DNA of 64,000 nt from an uncultured Rhodocyclaceae bacterium (GTDB lineage Bacteria > Pseudomonadota > Gammaproteobacteria > Burkholderiales > Rhodocyclaceae): positions 186,001 through 250,000 of the forward strand of contig CAJQTY010000002.1 in NCBI GenBank assembly GCA_907163075.1, given 5' to 3'. Under the pieces are notes generated by a model. The model was not told the origin of the DNA. It made no database searches and saw only the letters and a program-made list of their open reading frames with translations. A program made the translations under genes and the position numbers. The first letter of the stretch is position 1, and the number at the start of each line of letters is the position of its first letter. Shown here one piece after another: positions 9,451-19,085 of this stretch.

Positions 9451-10470
9451 TCACTCCTCGGCCGGCGCCCACACGCTGGCCGGATCGTTGTAGAGCGCCC
9501 AGGGATTGGGCAGACCGAAGCCGATGCCGCTCACCCATTCGTCCCAATGCGCTTCCCGGTCGAACAGCGCCTGCCGGGCCTGAGCCAGACTGACGGCAGC
9601 GAAACGGACAGCTTGTTGCGGGCGCAGTTGTGCCAGCCGCGGCAGGTCGGCGGAGATGACCGTGGCGATCTTGGGGTAGCCGCCGACCGTCTGACAATCG
9701 GCGAGCAGAATGATCGGCTGCCCGTTGCCCGGCACCTGGATCGCTCCCGGCGTCACGCCGTCGGACACGATGTCGGTGGCTTGCGGGCTTGTATGCGCGA
9801 GCGGGGTTCCTTCAAGCCGCACTCCCATGCGATCGATCTGTGCGGTGACGTGATAATCCGAAGCGAGGAAGCAGCTGACCGATTCCGGCTCGAAATGCCC
9901 CGCCTGCGGGCCAAGTATGACGCGGATCGGCCCGTCGGCGCAGGTCCATGGTACGGCCTGATATTCGCGATACTGCAGGTGCTCCTGCGCGGCGCAGGGC
10001 AGCAACTGGCCGCTCGCCAGCGGCTGCCCGCCGATGCCGCCGATCATCGCCCGCTGGTAGGTCGAGCGGCTGCCCAACTGAAGCGGCGAGCGGATGCCGC
10101 CGGTCACCGCCAGGTAGGCCGTGCCGCCGGACACGAAACCGACTTCCAGCACGTCGTGCGGAAACAGCGTGACACTTGTCCAGGGGTGCACTTCGCGCGC
10201 CGTTCCATCGGCCTGCCGCAACGTCGCGGAAACCTCGCCGGTCAGCGCTACGCGCACCCGCCCGTGGCGGATGAGCAGCGTCGGGCCGACGGCGCGGATT
10301 TCGATGCAGGCGCTTTCCGGCGCATCGCCGACGAGCGCATTGGCGCAACGGGCAAGAAAGGAATCCAGGCCGCCGGAAACGGCGATCCCCATGTGGCGGC
10401 AACCGAAGCGGCCCAGGTCCTGGATGCTGTTGCCGATGCCGCCATCGATGACTTCAATCAGGCCCGACAT
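9451..10470 (-). CDS. pxpC: 5-oxoprolinase subunit PxpC (biotin-dependent carboxyltransferase-like, AHS2)
   Basis: PxpC works with PxpB and PxpA to open 5-oxoproline to glutamate at the expense of ATP. The protein of about 340 aa starts MSGLIEVIDGGIGNSIQDLG and contains YLAVTGGIRSPLQLGSRSTY and QATDIVSDGVTPGAIQVPGN, which are typical AHS2/KipA blocks. The ATG at 10470 overlaps the pxpB stop. A TTG one codon earlier is less likely. It is the last gene of the DctPQM-PxpBC run. No pxpA is visible nearby. Confidence 0.88.
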   Translation of the reverse strand: MSGLIEVIDGGIGNSIQDLGRFGCRHMGIAVSGGLDSFLARCANALVGDAPESACIEIRAVGPTLLIRHGRVRVALTGEVSATLRQADGTAREVHPWTSVTLFPHDVLEVGFVSGGTAYLAVTGGIRSPLQLGSRSTYQRAMIGGIGGQPLASGQLLPCAAQEHLQYREYQAVPWTCADGPIRVILGPQAGHFEPESVSCFLASDYHVTAQIDRMGVRLEGTPLAHTSPQATDIVSDGVTPGAIQVPGNGQPIILLADCQTVGGYPKIATVISADLPRLAQLRPQQAVRFAAVSLAQARQALFDREAHWDEWVSGIGFGLPNPWALYNDPASVWAPAEE

Positions 10471-11252
10471 CAATCGCCTCCTGGCGCAGTGAGCAGTTCG
10501 TCACGATTGAACTCGCCAGCGCTGGCCGCCGCTTCCATCTGCAGAAAGAGCGGCCGGTCGATGGCCTGCCACGCCACGCGATCGCCGGCGGCGAGCAGCG
10601 CCGGCTGCAGCGCATCGGCGGCATCAAACATCGGCACCGGCGTGCGCCCGAGCAGACGCCAGCCGCCGGGACTCTCCCATGGGTAAACGGCGCACATCGC
10701 CCCGGCAATCGCCAGCGATCGCGCCGGAACGGCCTTGCGCGGCGTCGCCAGCCGGGGGACTTCGAGCACGCCGGGCAGGCCGCCCATGTAGGGGAAGCCG
10801 GGCATGAAGCCGATCATGTAGACCTGAAACGTCGCCGCGGTCAGCAGCGCAATCACCGCATCCCGGCTCAATCCCTTGGCCGCGGCCAGATCGTCGAGAT
10901 CCGGCGCAAACTCGCTGTCGAAACACACCGGGATGCGCCAGTGCCGCCCGTGCACCGTCGCCGTCCCGGCCGTTTGCGCCAGACGCACGAGCGCCTGGCC
11001 GAGCCGCCCGCCATCGGCGAGCAGCGGGTTGTAATGAACCGTCAGCGAACGGAAGGTGGGAACCACGTCGACGATGCCGGCAAAATCGCCTGCCCCCTCC
11101 CCTCCCCGCGCCTGCGCCAGCGCCTCGGCGAGGCCGAGCACGCGGGCGTGCAGCGCCGGATCGATGCGCTCGCCGAATTCAAGCGTCCACGCCGTATCGC
11201 CCAGCGCCAGCAGGCGGATCGGAGCCGTCAGATCGGACAAGCCACTCTCCAT
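10470..11252 (-). CDS. pxpB: 5-oxoprolinase subunit PxpB (AHS1/KipI family)
   Basis: The 260-aa protein shows the AHS1 pattern with LALGDTAWTLEFGERIDPAL near the N-terminus, a VVPTFRSLTVHYNP block, and the signature YMIGFMPGFPYMGGLP followed by ATPRKAVPARSLAIAG and YPWESPGGWRLLGRTP. In this family PxpB forms a complex with PxpC. It overlaps pxpC and lies 9 nt after the TRAP large permease gene, which suggests that the transported solute is oxoproline or a related lactam or acid (inference). Confidence 0.9.
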   Translation of the reverse strand: MESGLSDLTAPIRLLALGDTAWTLEFGERIDPALHARVLGLAEALAQARGGEGAGDFAGIVDVVPTFRSLTVHYNPLLADGGRLGQALVRLAQTAGTATVHGRHWRIPVCFDSEFAPDLDDLAAAKGLSRDAVIALLTAATFQVYMIGFMPGFPYMGGLPGVLEVPRLATPRKAVPARSLAIAGAMCAVYPWESPGGWRLLGRTPVPMFDAADALQPALLAAGDRVAWQAIDRPLFLQMEAAASAGEFNRDELLTAPGGD

Positions 11253-11261
11253 GTCAAGTCC

Positions 11262-12560
11262 TCAACCCGTCATTTGCTGTGGCAGCCAGGTGGCAATTCC
11301 CGGCACGAAATACATCAGCAGCACCATCGCCACCATCAGGCAGAACAGCGGGAAGGCTTGCCTCCCCAGCCACGTAATGTCGCGCTGGGTCATGCCCTGC
11401 AGCACGAAGAGATTGAAACCGACGGGCGGCGTGATCTGCGCCATTTCGACCACCAGCACGACAAAAATGCCGAACCAGATCAGATCGATGCCCGCCTTCT
11501 CGACCGTCGGCAAGAGGACCCCCATGGTCAGCACGACCATCGAGATGCCGTCGAGAAAACAGCCGAGGATGATGAAGAACACCATCAGCGCCGCAATCAG
11601 CGCCAGCGGCGAAAGGTGCAGGCCGATGATCCACTCGGCCAGATGCCGCGGCAGGCCGATGTAGCCCATCGACAGGGTCAAGAACGCGGCGCCGGCGAGG
11701 ATCAGCGCGATCATGCAGTAGAGGCGCGTGCCGCCGATCAGGCTGTCGCGGAAATTTTTCCAGGAGAGTTCGCCCTGCATGGCGGCGATCAGCATCGAAC
11801 CGACCACGCCCAGGGCGGCAGCCTCGGTAGCCGTCGCGACGCCGGTATAGATCGAGCCAAGCACTGCCGCGATCAGCGATACCACAGGGATCAGGTGGCG
11901 CGATTCATGGAGCTTCTGGCCGAACGTCAGGTTCTGGTCGGCCGGCGGAATCTGGTCCGGATGCAGCAGCGCCCAGATTATGGTGTAGCCCATGAACAGT
12001 CCGGCCAGAATCAGCCCGGGGAAAACGCCGGCGATGAACAGCCTGGCGATCGAGACATTGGCCGTCACCCCGTAGACGATCATGATGATTGACGGCGGGA
12101 TGAGCAGGCCAAGCGTCCCCGCGCCGGCCAGCGTACCGATCGAGATCGAGTCCGGATAGCCGCGCCGCTTGAGTTCGGGCAGCGTCATCTTGCCGATGGT
12201 GGCGCAGGTTGCCGCCGACGACCCGGAGACGGCGGCAAAGATGGTGCAGCCGATGATGTTGGTGTGCAGCAGGCGCCCCGGAAGTTTCTCGAGCCAGGGC
12301 GCCAACCCCTTGAACATGTCTTCGGAGAGCTTGGTGCGAAAGAGTATCTCGCCCATCCAGATGAACAGCGGCAGGGCCGTCAGCGTCCATGACGAGGCCG
12401 AACCCCAGATGGTGATGACCATGCTGTCGCCGACCGGGCGGGTGGTAAACAGCTCCATGCCGATCCAGGCGACGCCGGCCAGCGACAGGCCGATCCAGAC
12501 GCCGCTGCCGAGGATAGTGAAGAGCGCTACGATGAGAAACGCGGTGATGTAAAGATCCAT
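11262..12560 (-). CDS. dctM: TRAP transporter large permease (DctM)
   Basis: The 432-aa, highly hydrophobic protein has about 12 predicted membrane segments and the DctM blocks TVSGSSAATCATIGKMTLPE-like (here AAVSGSSAATCATIGK), GTLGLLIPPSIIMIVYG and ITPPVGFNLFVLQG. It is the ion-coupled translocating subunit of a tripartite periplasmic transporter. The reading frame is complete and starts with an ATG at 12560, 17 nt after dctQ. Confidence 0.93.
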   Translation of the reverse strand: MDLYITAFLIVALFTILGSGVWIGLSLAGVAWIGMELFTTRPVGDSMVITIWGSASSWTLTALPLFIWMGEILFRTKLSEDMFKGLAPWLEKLPGRLLHTNIIGCTIFAAVSGSSAATCATIGKMTLPELKRRGYPDSISIGTLAGAGTLGLLIPPSIIMIVYGVTANVSIARLFIAGVFPGLILAGLFMGYTIIWALLHPDQIPPADQNLTFGQKLHESRHLIPVVSLIAAVLGSIYTGVATATEAAALGVVGSMLIAAMQGELSWKNFRDSLIGGTRLYCMIALILAGAAFLTLSMGYIGLPRHLAEWIIGLHLSPLALIAALMVFFIILGCFLDGISMVVLTMGVLLPTVEKAGIDLIWFGIFVVLVVEMAQITPPVGFNLFVLQGMTQRDITWLGRQAFPLFCLMVAMVLLMYFVPGIATWLPQQMTG

Positions 12561-12577
12561 GCGTCTTTCCGCCTTGG

Positions 12578-13096
12578 CTATTCGATGCGCGCCGGTTCGC
12601 TGCCCGGGCGCTCATCCCCGAGTTTCTTCCCGGCAATCAGATCGACCAGGTCGGCGGCGAAGGCCAGAGCGAACAGTGCGGTTCCGAGCGCCATGCCAAG
12701 CTGCGGAATCCACAGCGGCGTAGCGTCCAGGCCCGTGGAAATGTCATTGAAGGCGAGAGACTGGCGCACCAGGCGAAGCGAGTACCAGGCCAGGGTGCCG
12801 GCAACCGCCAGGGCCAGCGCATGGCAAAAGATATCCAGCGCGCGGCGGCGGCCCGGCGATAGGCGATCGAGGAGCAGCGTGACGCGGATGTGCTCGCCGC
12901 GGCGCAAGGTCGAAGACAAGGCCAGAAAGGCGGAAGCGGCCATGCAATACCCCGCGTAGGCGTCGGCTCCGTGCACTTCGAGCGCCGGAACCAGCCGTCC
13001 GAAAATACTCGAAAGCACGGCCAGCAGGGTGCCAATCATGAACAGTCCGGCGAGATACACGGCGGCTTCGAACAGGCGATTCAGCAACGAACGCAT
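12578..13096 (-). CDS. dctQ: TRAP transporter small permease (DctQ)
   Basis: The 172-aa protein has four membrane helices and the LRRGEHIRVTLLLDRL motif typical of DctQ proteins. It pairs with DctM in the inner membrane. The frame extends to a GTG at 13120, but the ATG at 13096 follows AAGGA at good spacing and starts MRSLLNRLFEAAVYLAG, as expected for the family. It lies between dctP and dctM. Confidence 0.88.
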   Translation of the reverse strand: MRSLLNRLFEAAVYLAGLFMIGTLLAVLSSIFGRLVPALEVHGADAYAGYCMAASAFLALSSTLRRGEHIRVTLLLDRLSPGRRRALDIFCHALALAVAGTLAWYSLRLVRQSLAFNDISTGLDATPLWIPQLGMALGTALFALAFAADLVDLIAGKKLGDERPGSEPARIE

Positions 13097-13145
13097 GGCA
13101 TTCCTTGGAAATCTGGGCACACCGGGGCGGCCGGCGGGCTGGCGC

Positions 13146-14120
13146 TTACTTGCGGAAAGCGTCGACGATGGCCTGGCCTTCGGCGCCGGTCTGCGTGGTC
13201 CAGTCGCCGATCATGGTCAAGCCGATCTTCTTGAAATCGGCCAGAAGCTGCTCCGATCCGCTTTCGACTTTCATGCCATTCTTGATCAACTGTTCCTTGT
13301 ACCAGTCGTTCTTTTCGGCGCTCAATTTCCAGCCGCGCTCTTCGGCGGCCGCGGCGGCCTTGAGCACAGCCTCCTGCGACGGCTTGTCGAGCGCGTCGAA
13401 GGCTTTCCTGGAGACAATGACCAGATTCTTCGGCAGCCAGGCACGCACGTCATAGTAATACTTGACCTGTTCCCAGACCTTGCTGTCGTAGCCGGTCGCA
13501 CCGGAAGTCATGAACGCCGTTACCGCCCCGGTCGCCAGCGCCTGGGTCAGTTCCGCGGCCTGGATGGTCACCGGCTGTGCGCCGACCAGCTGGGCGATAC
13601 GGCTGGTGTTGGGGTTGTAGGCCCGCCATTTGACGCCCTTGAGGTCGGCCGCCGAGCTGATCGGCTTGGCGCTGAAGATGCCTTGCGGAGGCCAGGCCAC
13701 GCTGTAGAGCACCTTGATCCCCTGCTTCGCGAGGCGCGCTTCGGTCGCCGCTTTCGACGCACTCCACAGCTTCTGTGCCGCCGGATATCCGGTTGCCAGG
13801 AAGGGGATCGAATCGATGCCGAACATCGGGTCTTCGTTGGAAAAACCGGAAATGATGATCTCGCCGATATCGGCCTGCCCGCCCTGGACGGCGCGCTTGA
13901 TCTCGTTGGCCTTGAACAGCGAACCGCCGTCGTGCACCGTGATCTTCACTTTGCCGCCACTGGCCTGATCGACATCGGCAACAAATTGCCGGATGTTTTC
14001 AGTGTGGAAATTGTTTCCCGGATAGCCCGTTGGCATATCCCACTTCTGTTGAGCTTGGACCACGGATCCGCAAAACAGCACGGCCGAGGCGAACCCGGCG
14101 GCGACGAGCGTTTTCAGCAT
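13146..14120 (-). CDS. dctP: TRAP transporter periplasmic solute-binding protein (DctP)
   Basis: The 324-aa protein has a Sec signal peptide (residues 1-23, ending VVQAQ). A DctP fold follows with KVKITVHDGGSLFKANEIKR, AVQGGQADIGEIIISG, and the carboxylate-binding region around LKGVKWRAYNP. The VTIQAAELTQALATGAVTAF segment is the normal ligand-domain helix. A GGAG site precedes the ATG. It is first in the operon, so its promoter should lie in 14121-14250. Confidence 0.92.
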   Translation of the reverse strand: MLKTLVAAGFASAVLFCGSVVQAQQKWDMPTGYPGNNFHTENIRQFVADVDQASGGKVKITVHDGGSLFKANEIKRAVQGGQADIGEIIISGFSNEDPMFGIDSIPFLATGYPAAQKLWSASKAATEARLAKQGIKVLYSVAWPPQGIFSAKPISSAADLKGVKWRAYNPNTSRIAQLVGAQPVTIQAAELTQALATGAVTAFMTSGATGYDSKVWEQVKYYYDVRAWLPKNLVIVSRKAFDALDKPSQEAVLKAAAAAEERGWKLSAEKNDWYKEQLIKNGMKVESGSEQLLADFKKIGLTMIGDWTTQTGAEGQAIVDAFRK

Positions 14121-14685
14121 GAAGTACTCCTGGCATGTGTGACAAAAGGACCGGAATGGACACTAGTGTAGAACCTTATTGCCGCGTCAATCAATTAAAC
14201 ACACACCGCAATCGTTTACGCAGACGCCTCGGATCCGAAGAAGAAAGCGCTTACAGCCGGAAATACATGGCGTGTATTTGTAGATAGGGCAAACATCAGG
14301 GCAATAGGTCATTCATATGAAATTCCGCAAGCTTCATTTCACCCAAGGCCTGTCGTCCTGGCGCAGTCCGGGACCCAGTTCGTTCTCCACAAACCTGGAT
14401 TCCGGCGACATTCATGCGATCAAGGTATTCGCAAGCCGCTGTCGGCAGCCGCATTTCCGCCATCATTGGCGCCGCCCAACGCCCGGCACATCGCGGTAGG
14501 TCGGAAAAGCCAAAGGCGCATTCCGACACTCGGCGGTGGTAGGCGCTACACCCGCCCTGTCGGAAGGCGCTGCGCTTTTCCGACCTACGGCTTGCTGTTC
14601 GTGCCGGGACACGGGGCAAGCACGTGCATACCCGCCACGCAAGCGAAGCGCCGCACGCTTCCTTTCACCGGAACAGCAAATGATT
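14121..14685. other. Intergenic region between dctP and fliW
   Basis: The first 150 nt are AT-richer and should carry the dctP promoter. Short ORFs beyond that have no supporting features. The right half holds the inverted-repeat element at 14496-14588. I see no further gene. Confidence 0.6.
14496..14588. repeat. Dispersed inverted-repeat element A, copy 1
   Basis: The ends GTAGGTCGGAAAAGC and GCTTTTCCGACCTAC are reverse complements, and both arms continue into GGCGC and TCCGAC blocks, so the whole 93 bp can fold back on itself. The same ends and inner blocks recur at 57655-57813. It lies between the 5' side of the TRAP operon and the 3' end of fliW. There it could act as a terminator or be a small non-autonomous repeat. 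Confidence 0.7.
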
Positions 14686-15114
14686 TCAGCGGGCGCGGTA
14701 AAGCAGGGTCGGATGAACCTCATGCAGGATCTTCTGCATCCCCTTGCGGTTCTTGAGATTCAGGATCACCGGCGAATGCGTGTTGGCGGCGATTTTTCCG
14801 CCTTCGGCCTGATCACGGTACACGATCACGACGACAGCCACGTCGTCGGCGCCGTCCAGCCCGATCAGCGCACAGTCGGCATCCGAGAGTTCGATCTGGT
14901 ATTCGATGTCGAGCGCCTCGGGCGCCACGATCGGGAACATTACCGTCGTATCTTCAATCGACTGCAGCCAGAAAACGGTGGTCTTTCCTTCCTCATGAAA
15001 AATCTTGAAGCGCTTGCACTCCTCGAACCCGGCAATGCCTTCCGGAAAGTTGAACAAGGTTTCCGGATCAATCGGCACATCCTTCAGACCGAGGCGTTCG
15101 ATATCAATTTTCAT
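14686..15114 (-). CDS. fliW: Flagellar assembly factor FliW
   Basis: FliW binds flagellin and, in bacteria where it was studied, antagonises the RNA-binding protein CsrA. The 142-aa product starts MKIDIERLGLKDVPIDPETL and shows the family pattern FNFPEGIAGFEECKRF, WLQSIEDTTVMFPIVAP and NLKNRKGMQ near the end. The ATG at 15114 follows AGGGGGA at good spacing, better than the upstream start at 15138. It is a stand-alone gene in front of the divergent tex; no csrA or flagellin gene is in the window. Confidence 0.88.
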   Translation of the reverse strand: MKIDIERLGLKDVPIDPETLFNFPEGIAGFEECKRFKIFHEEGKTTVFWLQSIEDTTVMFPIVAPEALDIEYQIELSDADCALIGLDGADDVAVVVIVYRDQAEGGKIAANTHSPVILNLKNRKGMQKILHEVHPTLLYRAR

Positions 15115-15269
15115 GTGTTTCCCCCTGAAAACATTCACACCAGATTGGCGGCAGAATCATTTAACCCGAATCGGATAAACGCTGCAACAAGGCAGGCGCA
15201 CCAGGCGCTCCGGCTTGAGTTTTGTCGGCCGATTGCGCATAGTTCGCCTTTTTTCAAGATCGAGCAGCG

Positions 15270-17585
<2,316 letters not shown>

Positions 17586-17887
17586 GTTGATGCCGCAAAA
17601 CCAAGAATCCGGCGCCTGCTTTTGTCATGAACAAAACCGGGAAATGCTGCGGCTTGGCGAGAACCACACCGAGCAGGTATCGAACGGTATGATGTGCGCT
17701 GACCAGAAACTGAGCGGCTCGCGAAAAGCAGGCAGATTCCGCGATTTGGACAGCACCCGTTCGAGCCGTTTCGGAAATCTGGTTCAGGGAATACAGAAGC
17801 AGGTTGAAATGCTGATGGCCGTCGCCGGTTGATGCACCGCCCAGCCTAATCCCCAGGCCATCCTTCACTCCATAACCGATAGACCTC
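17586..17887. other. Intergenic region between tex and the interrupted ArsC-like gene
   Basis: An 80-codon open frame (17590-17832, plus strand) and a longer minus-strand frame overlap here. Neither has a recognised family or ribosome site, so I do not call a gene. The region presumably holds the original promoter of the ArsC-like gene. Confidence 0.5.
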
Positions 17888-17947
17888 ATGACCAATTCGA
17901 ATGTTAAAACCTGCCGCATTTACGGCATCAGTAGTTGCGGAAAATGA
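17888..17947 (+). pseudogene. Orphaned 5' end of the ArsC/Spx-like gene at the left element junction
   Basis: ATG plus 18 codons read MTNSNVKTCRIYGISSCGK and then stop. The part TCRIYGISSCG matches ACRIYGIKNCD at the start of the complete ArsC-like gene at 32947. This is the original start of that gene, cut off from its body when the 15-kb element integrated. The stop arises from element sequence after the crossover. Confidence 0.8.
17915..17930. repeat. attL-type core of the integrative element
   Basis: CGCATTTACGGCATCA here and CGCATCTACGGCATCA at 32986-33001 differ at one of 16 positions. They mark the two junctions between element and host. The shared stretch codes for RIYGI of the ArsC-like protein, so recombination swaps one gene start for another without breaking the frame on the right side. 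Confidence 0.7.
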
Positions 17948-18157
17948 AATAATCTATTGTTTTATATGGATATGTACTGCTGTCACTGCCTAATAAAAAC
18001 TGTAAAAACATCGATTTTCGTCATAGAAACGGCAAGGATTGCAGCGGAGTTCTTAGGCAGTTTTCGAGCATTCCATTTCCCTAAATAGTGAAGCGCGTCG
18101 GCATTCCGGTGATTCGTGTTGGCTAAAACATCAGGTTTGTTTTTGGAGAAGAATACA

Positions 18158-18436
18158 ATGTGGCCGTTTAAGAAGAAAACGATTGAGCTTGAGCGAGACA
18201 AGATAGGCGCCGCGATTGCAAAACTTGAAGCCTTCCGGAAAATTGGAGAAACCTTCAACTGCTTGGGGCGAACCTGTGTTGTGACTGGGCATTGGGACTT
18301 GCTCCCTTTCGTCGGGGTCGTCCCACTGCTTAGGTTTGACTATTGCGATGAATCTGGTCGTCTGCACGCTGCTACTTTTCTTGTTTCGGAATTGCCCGCG
18401 CTGGAAAATCAACAAAAGGAGATTGGAAATGGATGA
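18158..18436 (+). CDS. Hypothetical 92-aa protein of the element's left arm
   Basis: It starts MWPFKKKTIELERDKIGAAI after a GGAGAAG site. It has a basic amphipathic N-terminal helix and then a small beta-rich part with HWDLLPFVGVVPLLRFDYCD. There is no membrane helix or recognised family. It overlaps the next gene by 8 nt, so the two are probably cotranslated. The frame could extend to 18116, but the ATG at 18158 has the ribosome site. Confidence 0.6.
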   Translation: MWPFKKKTIELERDKIGAAIAKLEAFRKIGETFNCLGRTCVVTGHWDLLPFVGVVPLLRFDYCDESGRLHAATFLVSELPALENQQKEIGNG

Positions 18437-18800
18437 CAAATATCAAGCACTAATCGAAGCCTTGGCGTCAAAACTTGGCACAACGGCTGAACACCTGTGG
18501 GGCGTTCTTATTCGCCAGGCTCCAATGAGCGGAATTGTAGATATAGTGCTATGCGTGACAATATCCGCTGCAACTGTGTGGTTTGTGGCGCTTGTGAAGC
18601 ATAATACGACGGAGCCAAAGGCCACTAAGGAAAATGAATATCCGTATGCGGAGTGGAAGAATGAAGTGGCCTTTATTGCATGGATTGCTGCTTTTGTCGC
18701 TGGGGTATTTGCACTGTCTTATATAACCAACACGGCTCATGGGATAGTATCTGCATTTGCCAATCCTGAGTATTGGGCGCTCAAGCAACTTGTAAAATGA
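18429..18800 (+). CDS. Small phage-type membrane protein, 123 aa
   Basis: It begins MDDKYQALIEALASKLGTTA followed by EHLWGVLIRQAP. Two membrane helices follow (IVDIVLCVTISAATVWFVAL and VAFIAWIAAFVAGVFALSYI) with a charged loop between them. I know this N-terminal pattern from prophage membrane proteins of unknown role; holin or superinfection functions are possible but unproven. AAGGAG lies before the ATG. Confidence 0.65.
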   Translation: MDDKYQALIEALASKLGTTAEHLWGVLIRQAPMSGIVDIVLCVTISAATVWFVALVKHNTTEPKATKENEYPYAEWKNEVAFIAWIAAFVAGVFALSYITNTAHGIVSAFANPEYWALKQLVK

Positions 18801-18877
18801 ACAGAATCTTTGGCACCATGCTCGCTTGCCTGTTTATTGCCTATGCAAATTCCAGCCTACATCAAGCGCCACCCTGA
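18797..18877 (+). CDS. Possible 26-aa leader or lipoprotein-like ORF
   Basis: Starting ATGA on the stop of the previous gene, it reads MNRIFGTMLACLFIAYANSS and ends six residues later (LHQAPP). A short hydrophobic stretch is followed by a polar, proline-rich end, and the next gene overlaps it in another frame. The nested layout recalls spanin pairs, but the product is much shorter than known o-spanins, so this is only a candidate. Confidence 0.3.
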   Translation: MNRIFGTMLACLFIAYANSSLHQAPP

Positions 18878-19085
18878 AAGCATTGTGCTTGTGCCGGCTA
18901 TGTTGTTCGTTGCGGCGATCAATTGGCCAGTCGCTATCGGATTTCTGCTTTGCTGTTTAGCGATCGTCCTGCTCGAATTTTTCAAAGCCCTGCGGTGGGT
19001 TCAGGTTCTTGTTCTGAACGCCACCTTTTTTGGGTCTGTGATTGCCATCCTGATTTTTACCGGAACATCACTTTCCGGCTTCTAG
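18843..19085 (+). CDS. Small hydrophobic protein, 80 aa
   Basis: The product has a short basic N-terminus (MQIPAYIKRHPES) and two long hydrophobic stretches (IVLVPAMLFVAAINWPVAIG onwards and VQVLVLNATFFGSVIAILIF). It is almost certainly a membrane peptide. Its 3' end overlaps the convergent polyvalent gene by 18 nt. An earlier in-frame ATG at 18810 is possible. Function unknown. Confidence 0.55.
   Translation: MQIPAYIKRHPESIVLVPAMLFVAAINWPVAIGFLLCCLAIVLLEFFKALRWVQVLVLNATFFGSVIAILIFTGTSLSGF

Noticed and set aside
17590-17832. An 80-codon ORF after tex
   Set aside because: It has no ribosome site, no family and a competing minus-strand frame. The region is better explained as the promoter area of the interrupted ArsC-like gene.
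17888-17947. A separate small gene of 19 codons
   Set aside because: The match of its last residues with the N-terminus of the ArsC-like protein, and the shared core sequence, show it is the severed start of that gene and not an independent peptide.
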